From Roseiarcus sp049514155 (GTDB lineage Bacteria > Pseudomonadota > Alphaproteobacteria > Rhizobiales > Beijerinckiaceae), in the NCBI RefSeq assembly GCF_049514155.1, contig NZ_JBEKVH010000027.1:1-32135 (forward strand): a stretch of DNA of 32,135 bases, in the 5' to 3' direction. The position numbers and the translations under genes were made by a program. Of the stretch, positions 1 to 7,584 are shown piece by piece. Under the pieces are notes generated by a model, which ran no database searches, was not told where the DNA came from, and was given only the letters and a program-made list of their open reading frames with translations. Each line of letters starts with the position of its first letter. Positions within the stretch are counted from its first letter, which is position 1.

Positions 1-2568
1 CGCCGAAACGCCGAAGCGCCGCCTTTGCGCGGCTTTGGCCAGATGGGCTTCAGAGGGCGCGACGACGAGCGCGCATTCGACGTCGTCGATGATCAGGCGG
101 TGGCGGCCGATCGGCAGGTCGGGCAGCGCGATCAGTCGTTCGAGGATCGTCCGCCCGTCGGCGAGCGCGATGCGGCCCGCTTCGCCCGGCTCGGCGCGGA
201 ACGCGAGCGCGCCGCCGTCTTCGGCCAAGATCGTCGCGTCGATCGGCCCCGCGGGCTCGGCCGGATCGGCGCGCAGCGGCACGAGGCGCGGCGCGTCGAG
301 GCGGCTGACGTGGGTCGTCGGCAGGCGTCGCGCGCTGGTGTCGGCGACGAGCCTGGCGAGGCTCTCGCGCACCTGCGCCTGCGTCGCGGCGGGAAGGCGC
401 AAAGCATCCAGCAGCGCGAGTTTCGTCTGGGCCGCAACGATGGTCCGTCGACCGCTGACGTCCCACCAGTCGCCGGCGATGCCTGCCGCTTCGGCGAGCG
501 ATTCAACCTCGCGCGCCGTCGGCGCCCGCATGCGCGGCGTCGGCGCGTCGACTTCGGCGAGCGCGAGCGTCGCGCGGCCGGCGATCCGCACCCGGTCGGC
601 GAGCGGCGGCGCGGCGTCGACGACGGCGTCGTCGCTGGTGTCGAGGATGACGCGCCACGCCTTGTTCGCGCGCGCGTCGGGAAGACGCAGCCGCAGAGCG
701 TCGGGACTGCGATTGAGGGCGACGAGGACGCGATCGACGCCGCTGCTCGTGCGCGCCGCCAATCCGACGACGAGCACGTCGCCTTCGGCTGCTTCCCATT
801 GCGAGGCCTGGGTCATCGGCCCGTCGGCGTCGCGCCACTCGACGTCGATTGGACCGCCTTCGCCGACCGGCGCGGAGTCGAGCCAGACGGGGCGCGAGAG
901 CGCTGGATGGGCGCGGCGGATCCTCGCCAGCCGCCCGACGAAATCGATCAGGCTCGCGTCGGCCTTCGCCCAGTCGATCCAGGTGGTCGCGTTGTCCTGG
1001 GCGTAGGCGTTGTTGTTGCCGCTCTGGCTGTGGCCGAGCTCGGCGCCCATCGCCAGCATTGGCGTGCCGTGCGCGAGATAGGGCAGCGCCAGTAGATTGC
1101 GCATGTCGCGGGCGCGCGCGGCGAGGATCGTGGGATCATCCGTCGGGCCCTCGACGCCGTGGTTCCACGAAGCGTTGTTGTCGGTCCCGTCGCGATTGTC
1201 CTCGCCGTTGGCCTCGTTGTGCTTGTGGGCGTAGGCGACGACGTCGGCGAGGGCGAAGCCGTCGTGGGCGACGACGTAGTTGACGCTCTTGGCCGCCGTT
1301 GGCGCGCGGGAGAAGACGTCGCGCGAGCCGGCGATGCGGGTCGCAAGTTCGCCGCGGGCGCGCGGCTCGCCGCGCCAGAAATGGCGCACGGCGTCGCGGA
1401 AGCGGTCGTTCCATTCGCCCCAGCCGTCGGGGAAATCGCCGAGCCGATAGCCTTCCGGCCCAAGATCCCACGGTTCGGCGATCATCTTGGCCTGCGACAG
1501 GATCGGATCGGCGGCGAGCGCCTGAAATAGCGGCGCCTGCTTGTCGAAGCCCCAGTCGCGACGGCCGATCGCAACCGCGAGGTCGAAACGAAAGCCGTCG
1601 AAGCCGCCGAGCGTCATCCAGCGCCTGAGCGCCGCGAGCGCCATGGCGACGACCGGCGGGCGATCGAGCGCGAGGCAATTGCCGCAGCCGGTGTCGTTGA
1701 CGTAGCGCCCCGGATCGTCGGGCAAGAGGCGGAAATAGGTGGCGTTGTCGAGGCCGCGAAACGACAGGGTCGGCCCCAACTCGTCGCTCTCGCCGTTGTG
1801 GTTGAGCACGATATCGAGCACGACTTCGAGGCCGGCGGCGTGCAAGGCGTCGGTCGCGGCGCGCACCTCGGCCCAGCCGCCCGGCGCAAGACGCGGGTCG
1901 GGGGCGCCGAGCACGATCGGGTTGTAACCCCAGGCGTTCGACAGGCCGAGCGGCGGAAGGTGGCGCTCGTCGACGAAGACGTCGATCGGCATGACCTCGA
2001 TCGTGGTGACGCCGAGGCGTTTGAAATGTTCGATCATCGCCGGATGGGCGAGGCCGGCGAAGGTTGCGCGCGCTTCGGTCGGGATGTCCTCGCGCAGGCG
2101 GGTCAGGCCGCGCAGGTTGGCCTCGTAGATGATCGTCTCCGCCCACGGGACGCGCTGGCGCCCCGGCTCGCCCGCCGCCGGCGCGAGCGCAATCGCCTTG
2201 GGAGCGTAGGGGCCGCTATCCTCGCCGAAGGCGAACATCGAATGATGGAGCTTGAACGGCCGATCGAAGGCGTAGGCGTAGGGGTCGGCGAGCAACTTCG
2301 ACGGATCGAAGCGGTCGCCGCGCAGCGGTTCGAACGCCCCTTCGGCGCGCAGGCCATAGCGGGCGCCGGCGCCGACGCCGGCAAGCGTTCCGCGATGGAT
2401 TGCGTCGTCGCCGCGCGTCAGGCGCAGACGCTTGATCTCCGCTTCGCCCGCCGCGTCGTAAAGGCAGAAATCGATCGCCGCGGCGTGCGCCGAGTAAACC
2501 GCGATCTCCACGCCTTCGGTAGTGAGGGCGACGCCGAGCGGCGTTTCAACGGAGGGAGAATCGTTCAT
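1..2568 (-). CDS. glgX: GlgX glycogen debranching enzyme fused to MalQ N-terminus (partial, runs off left edge)
   Basis: The reading frame starts at the ATG at 2568 and stays open to base 1 (about 856 codons), so the C-terminus lies outside the window. The first ~640 residues are an isoamylase-type debranching enzyme (GH13 with an N-terminal CBM48-like domain) that cuts alpha-1,6 branches of phosphorylase-trimmed glycogen. Visible motifs are GFDGFRFDLA (nucleophile Asp), IAEPWDLG (acid/base Glu) and VAHDGF (third Asp). Bacterial GlgX is usually about 650-700 residues. Here the frame continues, from about base 540 downwards, into sequence like the start of 4-alpha-glucanotransferase: LAEAAGIAGDWWDVSGRR, then a beta-rich stretch ending RRRFGVSA at the edge, where MalQ has WGLAxQLYxLR. 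MalQ transfers maltodextrin chains, so one polypeptide could debranch glycogen and recycle the products. The start overlaps the glgA stop (ATGA), implying translational coupling. GlgX assignment is firm; the MalQ part is inferred from its N-terminus only. Confidence 0.9.
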   Translation of the reverse strand, partial: MNDSPSVETPLGVALTTEGVEIAVYSAHAAAIDFCLYDAAGEAEIKRLRLTRGDDAIHRGTLAGVGAGARYGLRAEGAFEPLRGDRFDPSKLLADPYAYAFDRPFKLHHSMFAFGEDSGPYAPKAIALAPAAGEPGRQRVPWAETIIYEANLRGLTRLREDIPTEARATFAGLAHPAMIEHFKRLGVTTIEVMPIDVFVDERHLPPLGLSNAWGYNPIVLGAPDPRLAPGGWAEVRAATDALHAAGLEVVLDIVLNHNGESDELGPTLSFRGLDNATYFRLLPDDPGRYVNDTGCGNCLALDRPPVVAMALAALRRWMTLGGFDGFRFDLAVAIGRRDWGFDKQAPLFQALAADPILSQAKMIAEPWDLGPEGYRLGDFPDGWGEWNDRFRDAVRHFWRGEPRARGELATRIAGSRDVFSRAPTAAKSVNYVVAHDGFALADVVAYAHKHNEANGEDNRDGTDNNASWNHGVEGPTDDPTILAARARDMRNLLALPYLAHGTPMLAMGAELGHSQSGNNNAYAQDNATTWIDWAKADASLIDFVGRLARIRRAHPALSRPVWLDSAPVGEGGPIDVEWRDADGPMTQASQWEAAEGDVLVVGLAARTSSGVDRVLVALNRSPDALRLRLPDARANKAWRVILDTSDDAVVDAAPPLADRVRIAGRATLALAEVDAPTPRMRAPTAREVESLAEAAGIAGDWWDVSGRRTIVAAQTKLALLDALRLPAATQAQVRESLARLVADTSARRLPTTHVSRLDAPRLVPLRADPAEPAGPIDATILAEDGGALAFRAEPGEAGRIALADGRTILERLIALPDLPIGRHRLIIDDVECALVVAPSEAHLAKAAQRRRFGVSA

Positions 2569-4019
2569 CGTTCAGACCGAGCAAGGGCGCGATAGAGCGC
2601 CGCGTAACGTTTGGCCGGCCCGCGCCACGAAACGTCGGCGCGCATGCCGTTGAGTCGGGTGCGGCGCATCGCGGCGTCGTCGGCGTAAAGCGCGAAAGCG
2701 CGCTTGAGGGCATGCGCGACAGCCGACGCTGTCGGCGGTTCGAATTGCAATCCGGTGGCGACGCCGGCCGAAACTGCAGCGTCGTTGGCGTCGATCACGG
2801 TGTCGGCGAGGCCGCCGACGCGGGCGACGACCGGCGTCGCGCCGTAGCGCAGGCCGCAGAGCTGGGTGAGCCCGCAGGGTTCGAAGCGCGACGGAACGAC
2901 AATGAAGTCGATGCCCGCCTGCATGAGATGCGACAGGCCCTCGTCGTAGCCGAAGGTACAGGCGACTGCGCCGGGGTGGGCGCGCGCGGCCTCGTGAAAC
3001 CCAGCCTCGAGGCCTTTCTCGCCCGAGCCGAGCAGCGCGAGCTGGCCGCCGCGGCCGACGATGTCCGCCGTCTCCGCGAGCAGCAGGTCGAGGCCTTTCT
3101 GCAGGGTGAGGCGCGAAATGACGCCGAACAGCGGCGGCGCCGCGGAGACGGCGAGACCGAGGCGCTGTTGCAGCGCAGCCTTGTTGCGCACGCGCATGTC
3201 GATGCGCAGGGCGCTGTAGTTGACGGCGAGCTCGGGATCGGTGGCGGGATTCCAAACCGAGTCGTCGATGCCGTTGACGATGCCTTCGACGATGGACGCG
3301 CGCGCCCGCAGCAGGCCGTCGAGCGCCATGCCGAACTCGGCCGTCATGATTTCGCGCGCGTAGGTCGGCGAGACTGTGGTGATGCGGTCGGCGAACTGCA
3401 GGCCGCCTTTGAGGTAGCCGACGCCGTCGAAGTACTCGACCCCGTCGATCGACATCGCACTCGCGGGCAGGCCGATCGCGCTGAGAATCGAGGCGGGGAA
3501 ATGACCCTGGAAAGCGATATTGTGGATGGTGACGATCGTCTTCGGACGCGGGCCGCCGTCGTAATGCAGATAGACCGGCGTCAGCGCGGCCTGCCAATCG
3601 TGGGCATGGACGACGTCGGGCGCATAGCCGGCGACCGCGCCTTTGGCGAGGTCGGCGCCGACCCGCGCCAGCGCGGCGAAGCGCTGGGCGTTGTCGCCCC
3701 AGTCGCGCCCGTCGGGGCCGAGATAGGGGTTGCCGACACGATCGAAGAGGTGCGGGGCGTCGAGCACGAAAAGATCGAGCCCGGCGGCGCGGCCGGCGAG
3801 CACCCGCGCCGGCCCGCCGAACAGGTTGGCGTAGGCGCGCGCCGGCTCGGCGGATTCGAGCTTGGCGACGACCGGCCTATAGCCGGGCAGCAGGGTGCGG
3901 ATGGCGACGTCCTCGCGCGCCAACGCCGTCGGCAGCGCGCCGACGACGTCAGCCAGACCGCCGGTCTTGATCAGCGGAAAGATCTCGGAGGCGACGGAAA
4001 GGACGGCGATTGCGGTCAT
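2565..4019 (-). CDS. glgA: Glycogen synthase (ADP-glucose type)
   Basis: A GT5 glycosyltransferase of 484 residues that adds glucose from ADP-glucose to the non-reducing ends of glycogen in the cytoplasm. The N-terminal Rossmann half carries the ADP-glucose loop KTGGLADVVGALP (residues 18-30), HAHDWQAAL (138-146) and TIHNIAFQG (about 164-172). The C-terminal half carries PSRFEPCGLTQLCGLRYG with the conserved catalytic-site Glu, followed by GGLADTV. The length fits the family (about 480). The ATG at 4019 overlaps the glgC stop and the gene's own stop overlaps the glgX start (both ATGA), so glgC-glgA-glgX are probably translated as a coupled unit. The same frame is open further upstream through glgC, but that part has no homology and is an antisense/out-of-frame shadow. 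Confidence 0.97.
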   Translation of the reverse strand: MTAIAVLSVASEIFPLIKTGGLADVVGALPTALAREDVAIRTLLPGYRPVVAKLESAEPARAYANLFGGPARVLAGRAAGLDLFVLDAPHLFDRVGNPYLGPDGRDWGDNAQRFAALARVGADLAKGAVAGYAPDVVHAHDWQAALTPVYLHYDGGPRPKTIVTIHNIAFQGHFPASILSAIGLPASAMSIDGVEYFDGVGYLKGGLQFADRITTVSPTYAREIMTAEFGMALDGLLRARASIVEGIVNGIDDSVWNPATDPELAVNYSALRIDMRVRNKAALQQRLGLAVSAAPPLFGVISRLTLQKGLDLLLAETADIVGRGGQLALLGSGEKGLEAGFHEAARAHPGAVACTFGYDEGLSHLMQAGIDFIVVPSRFEPCGLTQLCGLRYGATPVVARVGGLADTVIDANDAAVSAGVATGLQFEPPTASAVAHALKRAFALYADDAAMRRTRLNGMRADVSWRGPAKRYAALYRALARSER

Positions 4020-5299
4020 TTCGCCATCTTGTCGAGCATCGGCTGGGTGATCAGCGTCACGCCGCCCTCCGTGCGACGAAACCGCTTGGCGTCGAGAACC
4101 GGGTCCTCGCCGACCACCAGCCCGTCGGGAATGATGACGCCGGAGTCGATCACCGCCTTCTTGACCCGCGCCCCGCGGCCGATCTGCGCGTAGGGCAACA
4201 CCACCGCCTCGTGGACGGTCGAATAGGAGTGCACTCTGACGCCGGTGAACAGCAGCGAGCGCGACACCGCCGCGCCGGAGAGGATGCAGCCGCCCGAGAC
4301 GAGCGACGACACCGCGACGCCGCGCCGGCCGTCGACGTCGTGGACAAACTTCGCCGGCGGCGTGATCTCGCCGTAGGTCCAGATCGGCCAAGCGCGATCG
4401 TAGAGGTCGAGGTCGGGGACGATGTCGGTCAGGTCGACGTTGGCCGCCCAATAGGCGTCGACCGTGCCGACATCGCGCCAGTAGACGTGCGCCTCCTTGT
4501 TGGCGACGACGCAGGAGCGGGTGAAATGATGCGCGACCGCTTTTCCGTTGGCGACGAGGTAGGGAATGATGTCCTTGCCGAAATCGTGAGCCGAATTCGG
4601 ATCGGCCGCGTCGCGGTGCAGCTGTTCGATGAGGAACTTGGTCTCGAATACGTAGATGCCCATGCTGCACAGCGCGGCGTCGGGCTTGCCCGGCATCGGC
4701 GGTGGATTCTTCGGCTTCTCGGAGAAAGAGAGGATGCAGTCTTGCTCGTCGACGGCCATGACGCCGAAATCCTGCGCCTCCCGCAGCGACGTCTCGAGGC
4801 AGCCCACCGTCACGTCGGCGTTCGAATCGACGTGCTGCTGCAGCATCTTCTCGTAGTCCATTTTGTAGATATGGTCGCCGGCGAGCACGACCATGTAGAG
4901 CGGCGCGTAGCTCTCGATGATGTCGATGTTCTGATAGACGGCGTCGGCGGTGCCGAGATACCAGAGCGTCTCCGAGACGCGCTGCGACGCCGGAAGGATG
5001 TCGAAGCTCTCGTTGCGCTCGGGCCTGAGGAAGTTCCAGCCGCGTTGCAGGTGACGGATCAGGCTGTGCGCCTTGTACTGTGTCGCCACCGCGATGCGGC
5101 GAATGCCGGAATTGAGCGCATTCGAAAGGGCGAAGTCGATGATCCGCGATTTGCCGCCGAAATAGACGGCTGGCTTGGCGCGCCGATCGGTCAGCTCCAG
5201 CAGCCGACTGCCTCGCCCGCCGGCGAGCACGTAGGCCATGGTGTGGCGCGCGTAGGGCGCGCTGACCGGCGGGTCGGGTTTCAAATCCTTCGCGGCCAT
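4016..5299 (-). CDS. glgC: Glucose-1-phosphate adenylyltransferase (ADP-glucose pyrophosphorylase)
   Basis: Makes ADP-glucose from ATP and glucose-1-phosphate, the committed step of bacterial glycogen synthesis. It is 427 residues, the usual length. The nucleotide-binding loop LAGGRGSRL lies at residues 25-33 and is followed by the conserved KPAVYFGGKSRIIDFALSN. GTADAVYQN (116-124) and LAGDHIYKMDY (139-149) are the expected glucose-1-phosphate and catalytic Asp regions. The C-terminal third has the hexapeptide-like pattern of a left-handed beta-helix. A strong Shine-Dalgarno (GGGAGGAG) precedes the ATG at 5299, consistent with the 44-nt gap from glgB and re-initiation here. Alphaproteobacterial homologues are allosterically activated by fructose-6-phosphate and pyruvate; that regulation is family knowledge and is not read from this sequence. 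Confidence 0.97.
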   Translation of the reverse strand: MAAKDLKPDPPVSAPYARHTMAYVLAGGRGSRLLELTDRRAKPAVYFGGKSRIIDFALSNALNSGIRRIAVATQYKAHSLIRHLQRGWNFLRPERNESFDILPASQRVSETLWYLGTADAVYQNIDIIESYAPLYMVVLAGDHIYKMDYEKMLQQHVDSNADVTVGCLETSLREAQDFGVMAVDEQDCILSFSEKPKNPPPMPGKPDAALCSMGIYVFETKFLIEQLHRDAADPNSAHDFGKDIIPYLVANGKAVAHHFTRSCVVANKEAHVYWRDVGTVDAYWAANVDLTDIVPDLDLYDRAWPIWTYGEITPPAKFVHDVDGRRGVAVSSLVSGGCILSGAAVSRSLLFTGVRVHSYSTVHEAVVLPYAQIGRGARVKKAVIDSGVIIPDGLVVGEDPVLDAKRFRRTEGGVTLITQPMLDKMAK

Positions 5300-5343
5300 C
5301 GTTCACTCCTCCCGGTGGTCGTCATGTCGTTTGTCGCGAGGTC

Positions 5344-7569
5344 TCATTGGTCCTCGTAGGTCAAGAACAACGTCGCCAGCGGCGGCAGAGTCAGCGCCGC
5401 GGAGGCCGGCAGGCCATGCAACGGGCGCGGCTCGGCGATGACGCGGCCGAGATTGCCGACGTTGGAGCCGCCGTAGTCCTGCGCGTCGGTGTTGAGCGCC
5501 TCGCGCCATGCGCCGGCGAGCGGCAGGCCAATGCGGTAGGCGTAGCGCACCTCGGGCGTGAAATTGCACACGACCGCGACCGGCGGATCGTTGGCCTCGC
5601 CCATCCGCAGGAACGCGAACACCGATTGGGCGTCGTCGTTGACGACGATCCAGCGGAACCCTTCCGACTCGCAATCGCGGGCATAGAGGGCCGGCGTTTC
5701 GCGATAAAGACTGTTGAGGTTCCGCGTCAGCGCCTGCACGCCCTGATGCGGCCAATGGTCGAGCAGCCACCACGGCAGCGGCTCGTGGACGTTCCACTCC
5801 GTCGTCTGGCCGAATTCCTGGCCCATGAACAAGAGCTTCTTGCCCGGATGGCCCCACATGAAGCCGAGATAGGCGCGGACGTTGGCGAAGCGTTGCCATT
5901 CGTCGCCGGGCATCTTGCCGACGAGCGAGCCTTTGCCGTGGACGACTTCGTCGTGCGAGATCGGCAGGATGAAGTTTTCGGCGAAGGCGTAGAGCAGGCC
6001 GAACGTCAGCTTGTCGTGGCTCCAGCGGCGATAGATCGGATCGCGCGACACGTAATCGAGCGTGTCATGCATCCAGCCCATGTTCCACTTGAAGCCGAAG
6101 CCGAGGCCGCCGGAATCGGTAGGGCGCGAGACGCCGGCGAAGGCGGTCGATTCCTCGGCGATCGTCACCGCGCCGGGCGCCGCGCCGTAGACGAGCTCGT
6201 TGGCGCGCTTGAGGAAGGCGATCGCGTCGCGGTTCTCGTTGCCGCCCTCGGCGTTGGGCAACCACTCGCCGGGCTTTCGCGAATAGTCGAGATAGAGCAT
6301 CGAGGCGACCGCGTCGACGCGCAGGCCGTCGATGTGGAAACGGTCGATCCAATAGAGCGCGCTGGCGTATAGGAAATTGGCGACCTCGTGTCGACCATAG
6401 TCGTAAATGGCGGTGTTCCAGTCGGGGTGGAAGCCGCGACGCGGATCGGGGTGCTCATAGAGCGGACCGCCGTCGAACCACGCGAGCCCGTGCGCGTCGG
6501 TCGGGAAATGGGCGGGAACCCAATCGAGGATGATTCCGAGCCCGGCGGCATGGGCGCGATCGACGAAGCGGGCGAAACCGTCCGGCGCGCCGTGGCGGCG
6601 CGTCGGCGCGAACAGGCCAATCGGTTGATAGCCCCACGACTCGTCGAGCGGATGCTCGGTGATCGGCAGCAGCTCGAGATGGGTGAAGCCGAGGTCGGCG
6701 GCGTAGGGGATGAGCTGGTCGGCGAGTTCATCGTAAGTGAGGAAGCGATTGTCGGGGCCGCGCCGCCACGAACCGAGATGGACCTCGAGGATCGCCATCG
6801 GCTTGCGTCGCGGTTCGCCCTGCCGCCGGCGTTCGAGATAGTCGGCGTCGCTCCACTGGTAATGCGCGGTGTCGGCGACGACCGAGGCGGTCGAGGGCCT
6901 CATTTCGGCCGCGTAGCCGAACGGATCGGCCTTGAGCGGCAACAGGACGCCGTCCGGGCCGAGAATCTCGTATTTGTAGACCGCGCCGGCGCCGAGGCCG
7001 GGAATGAACACTTCCCACAGGCCGCTGTCGATGCGCTTACGCATCTGCGCCCGCCGTCCATCCCAACGGTTGAAGTCGCCGACCACCGAGACGCGGGCCG
7101 CGTGGGGGGCCCAGACGGCGAAAGCGACGCCGTCGACGCCTTCGTGGCGACTGAGCTGCGCGCCCAGGCGCATATAAAGCTGGCGGTGCGCGCCCTCGAC
7201 CAGCAGGTGCTCGTCCAGGGGCCCGAGCACCGGACCGAAGGCGTAGGGATCGTCGACGATCTCGACCCCGTCGGCGCGCGTCAGCTCCAATCTGTAGGCG
7301 GGGCGCTCGCTGTCTTTGGGCGCGAGCGCCTCGAAAAAATCGCCCGAGCGGCGCACGAATTCGGCAAGCGGCGCGCCGTCGCGCGTCACCGCCCTGACGG
7401 CGACGACGTCGGGCGCGAAAGCGCGGATCGCCCAACCTGCACGCGTCAGGTGTGGCCCCAGGATGGCGAACGGATCGGCGTGACGCGCCGAAGCGATCGC
7501 TTCGATGTCGGCCGCCTTCGCCCGCCAGCCGTCCTCGTCGCGCGCCCCGAACTCGGCCACTTTACCCAT
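5344..7569 (-). CDS. glgB: 1,4-alpha-glucan branching enzyme
   Basis: A GH13 branching enzyme of 741 residues that cuts alpha-1,4 chains and re-attaches them as alpha-1,6 branches. It has an N1 domain (about residues 20-115), a CBM48 domain (FAVWAPHAARVSVVGDFNRWDG, split here as residues 150-171), a TIM barrel and a C-terminal beta domain. Catalytic residues by alignment to the E. coli enzyme are Asp419 in GLRVDAV, Glu472 in AEESTAF and the Asp in PISHDEVVHGKGSLV (about 540). It begins 15 nt after the glgP stop with a G-rich ribosome-binding site (AGGGGGGCGAC) just before the ATG at 7569. It is the second gene of the operon. Long open frames on the opposite strand here are codon-bias shadows. 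Confidence 0.97.
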   Translation of the reverse strand: MGKVAEFGARDEDGWRAKAADIEAIASARHADPFAILGPHLTRAGWAIRAFAPDVVAVRAVTRDGAPLAEFVRRSGDFFEALAPKDSERPAYRLELTRADGVEIVDDPYAFGPVLGPLDEHLLVEGAHRQLYMRLGAQLSRHEGVDGVAFAVWAPHAARVSVVGDFNRWDGRRAQMRKRIDSGLWEVFIPGLGAGAVYKYEILGPDGVLLPLKADPFGYAAEMRPSTASVVADTAHYQWSDADYLERRRQGEPRRKPMAILEVHLGSWRRGPDNRFLTYDELADQLIPYAADLGFTHLELLPITEHPLDESWGYQPIGLFAPTRRHGAPDGFARFVDRAHAAGLGIILDWVPAHFPTDAHGLAWFDGGPLYEHPDPRRGFHPDWNTAIYDYGRHEVANFLYASALYWIDRFHIDGLRVDAVASMLYLDYSRKPGEWLPNAEGGNENRDAIAFLKRANELVYGAAPGAVTIAEESTAFAGVSRPTDSGGLGFGFKWNMGWMHDTLDYVSRDPIYRRWSHDKLTFGLLYAFAENFILPISHDEVVHGKGSLVGKMPGDEWQRFANVRAYLGFMWGHPGKKLLFMGQEFGQTTEWNVHEPLPWWLLDHWPHQGVQALTRNLNSLYRETPALYARDCESEGFRWIVVNDDAQSVFAFLRMGEANDPPVAVVCNFTPEVRYAYRIGLPLAGAWREALNTDAQDYGGSNVGNLGRVIAEPRPLHGLPASAALTLPPLATLFLTYEDQ

Positions 7570-7584
7570 GTCGCCCCCCTGAAA

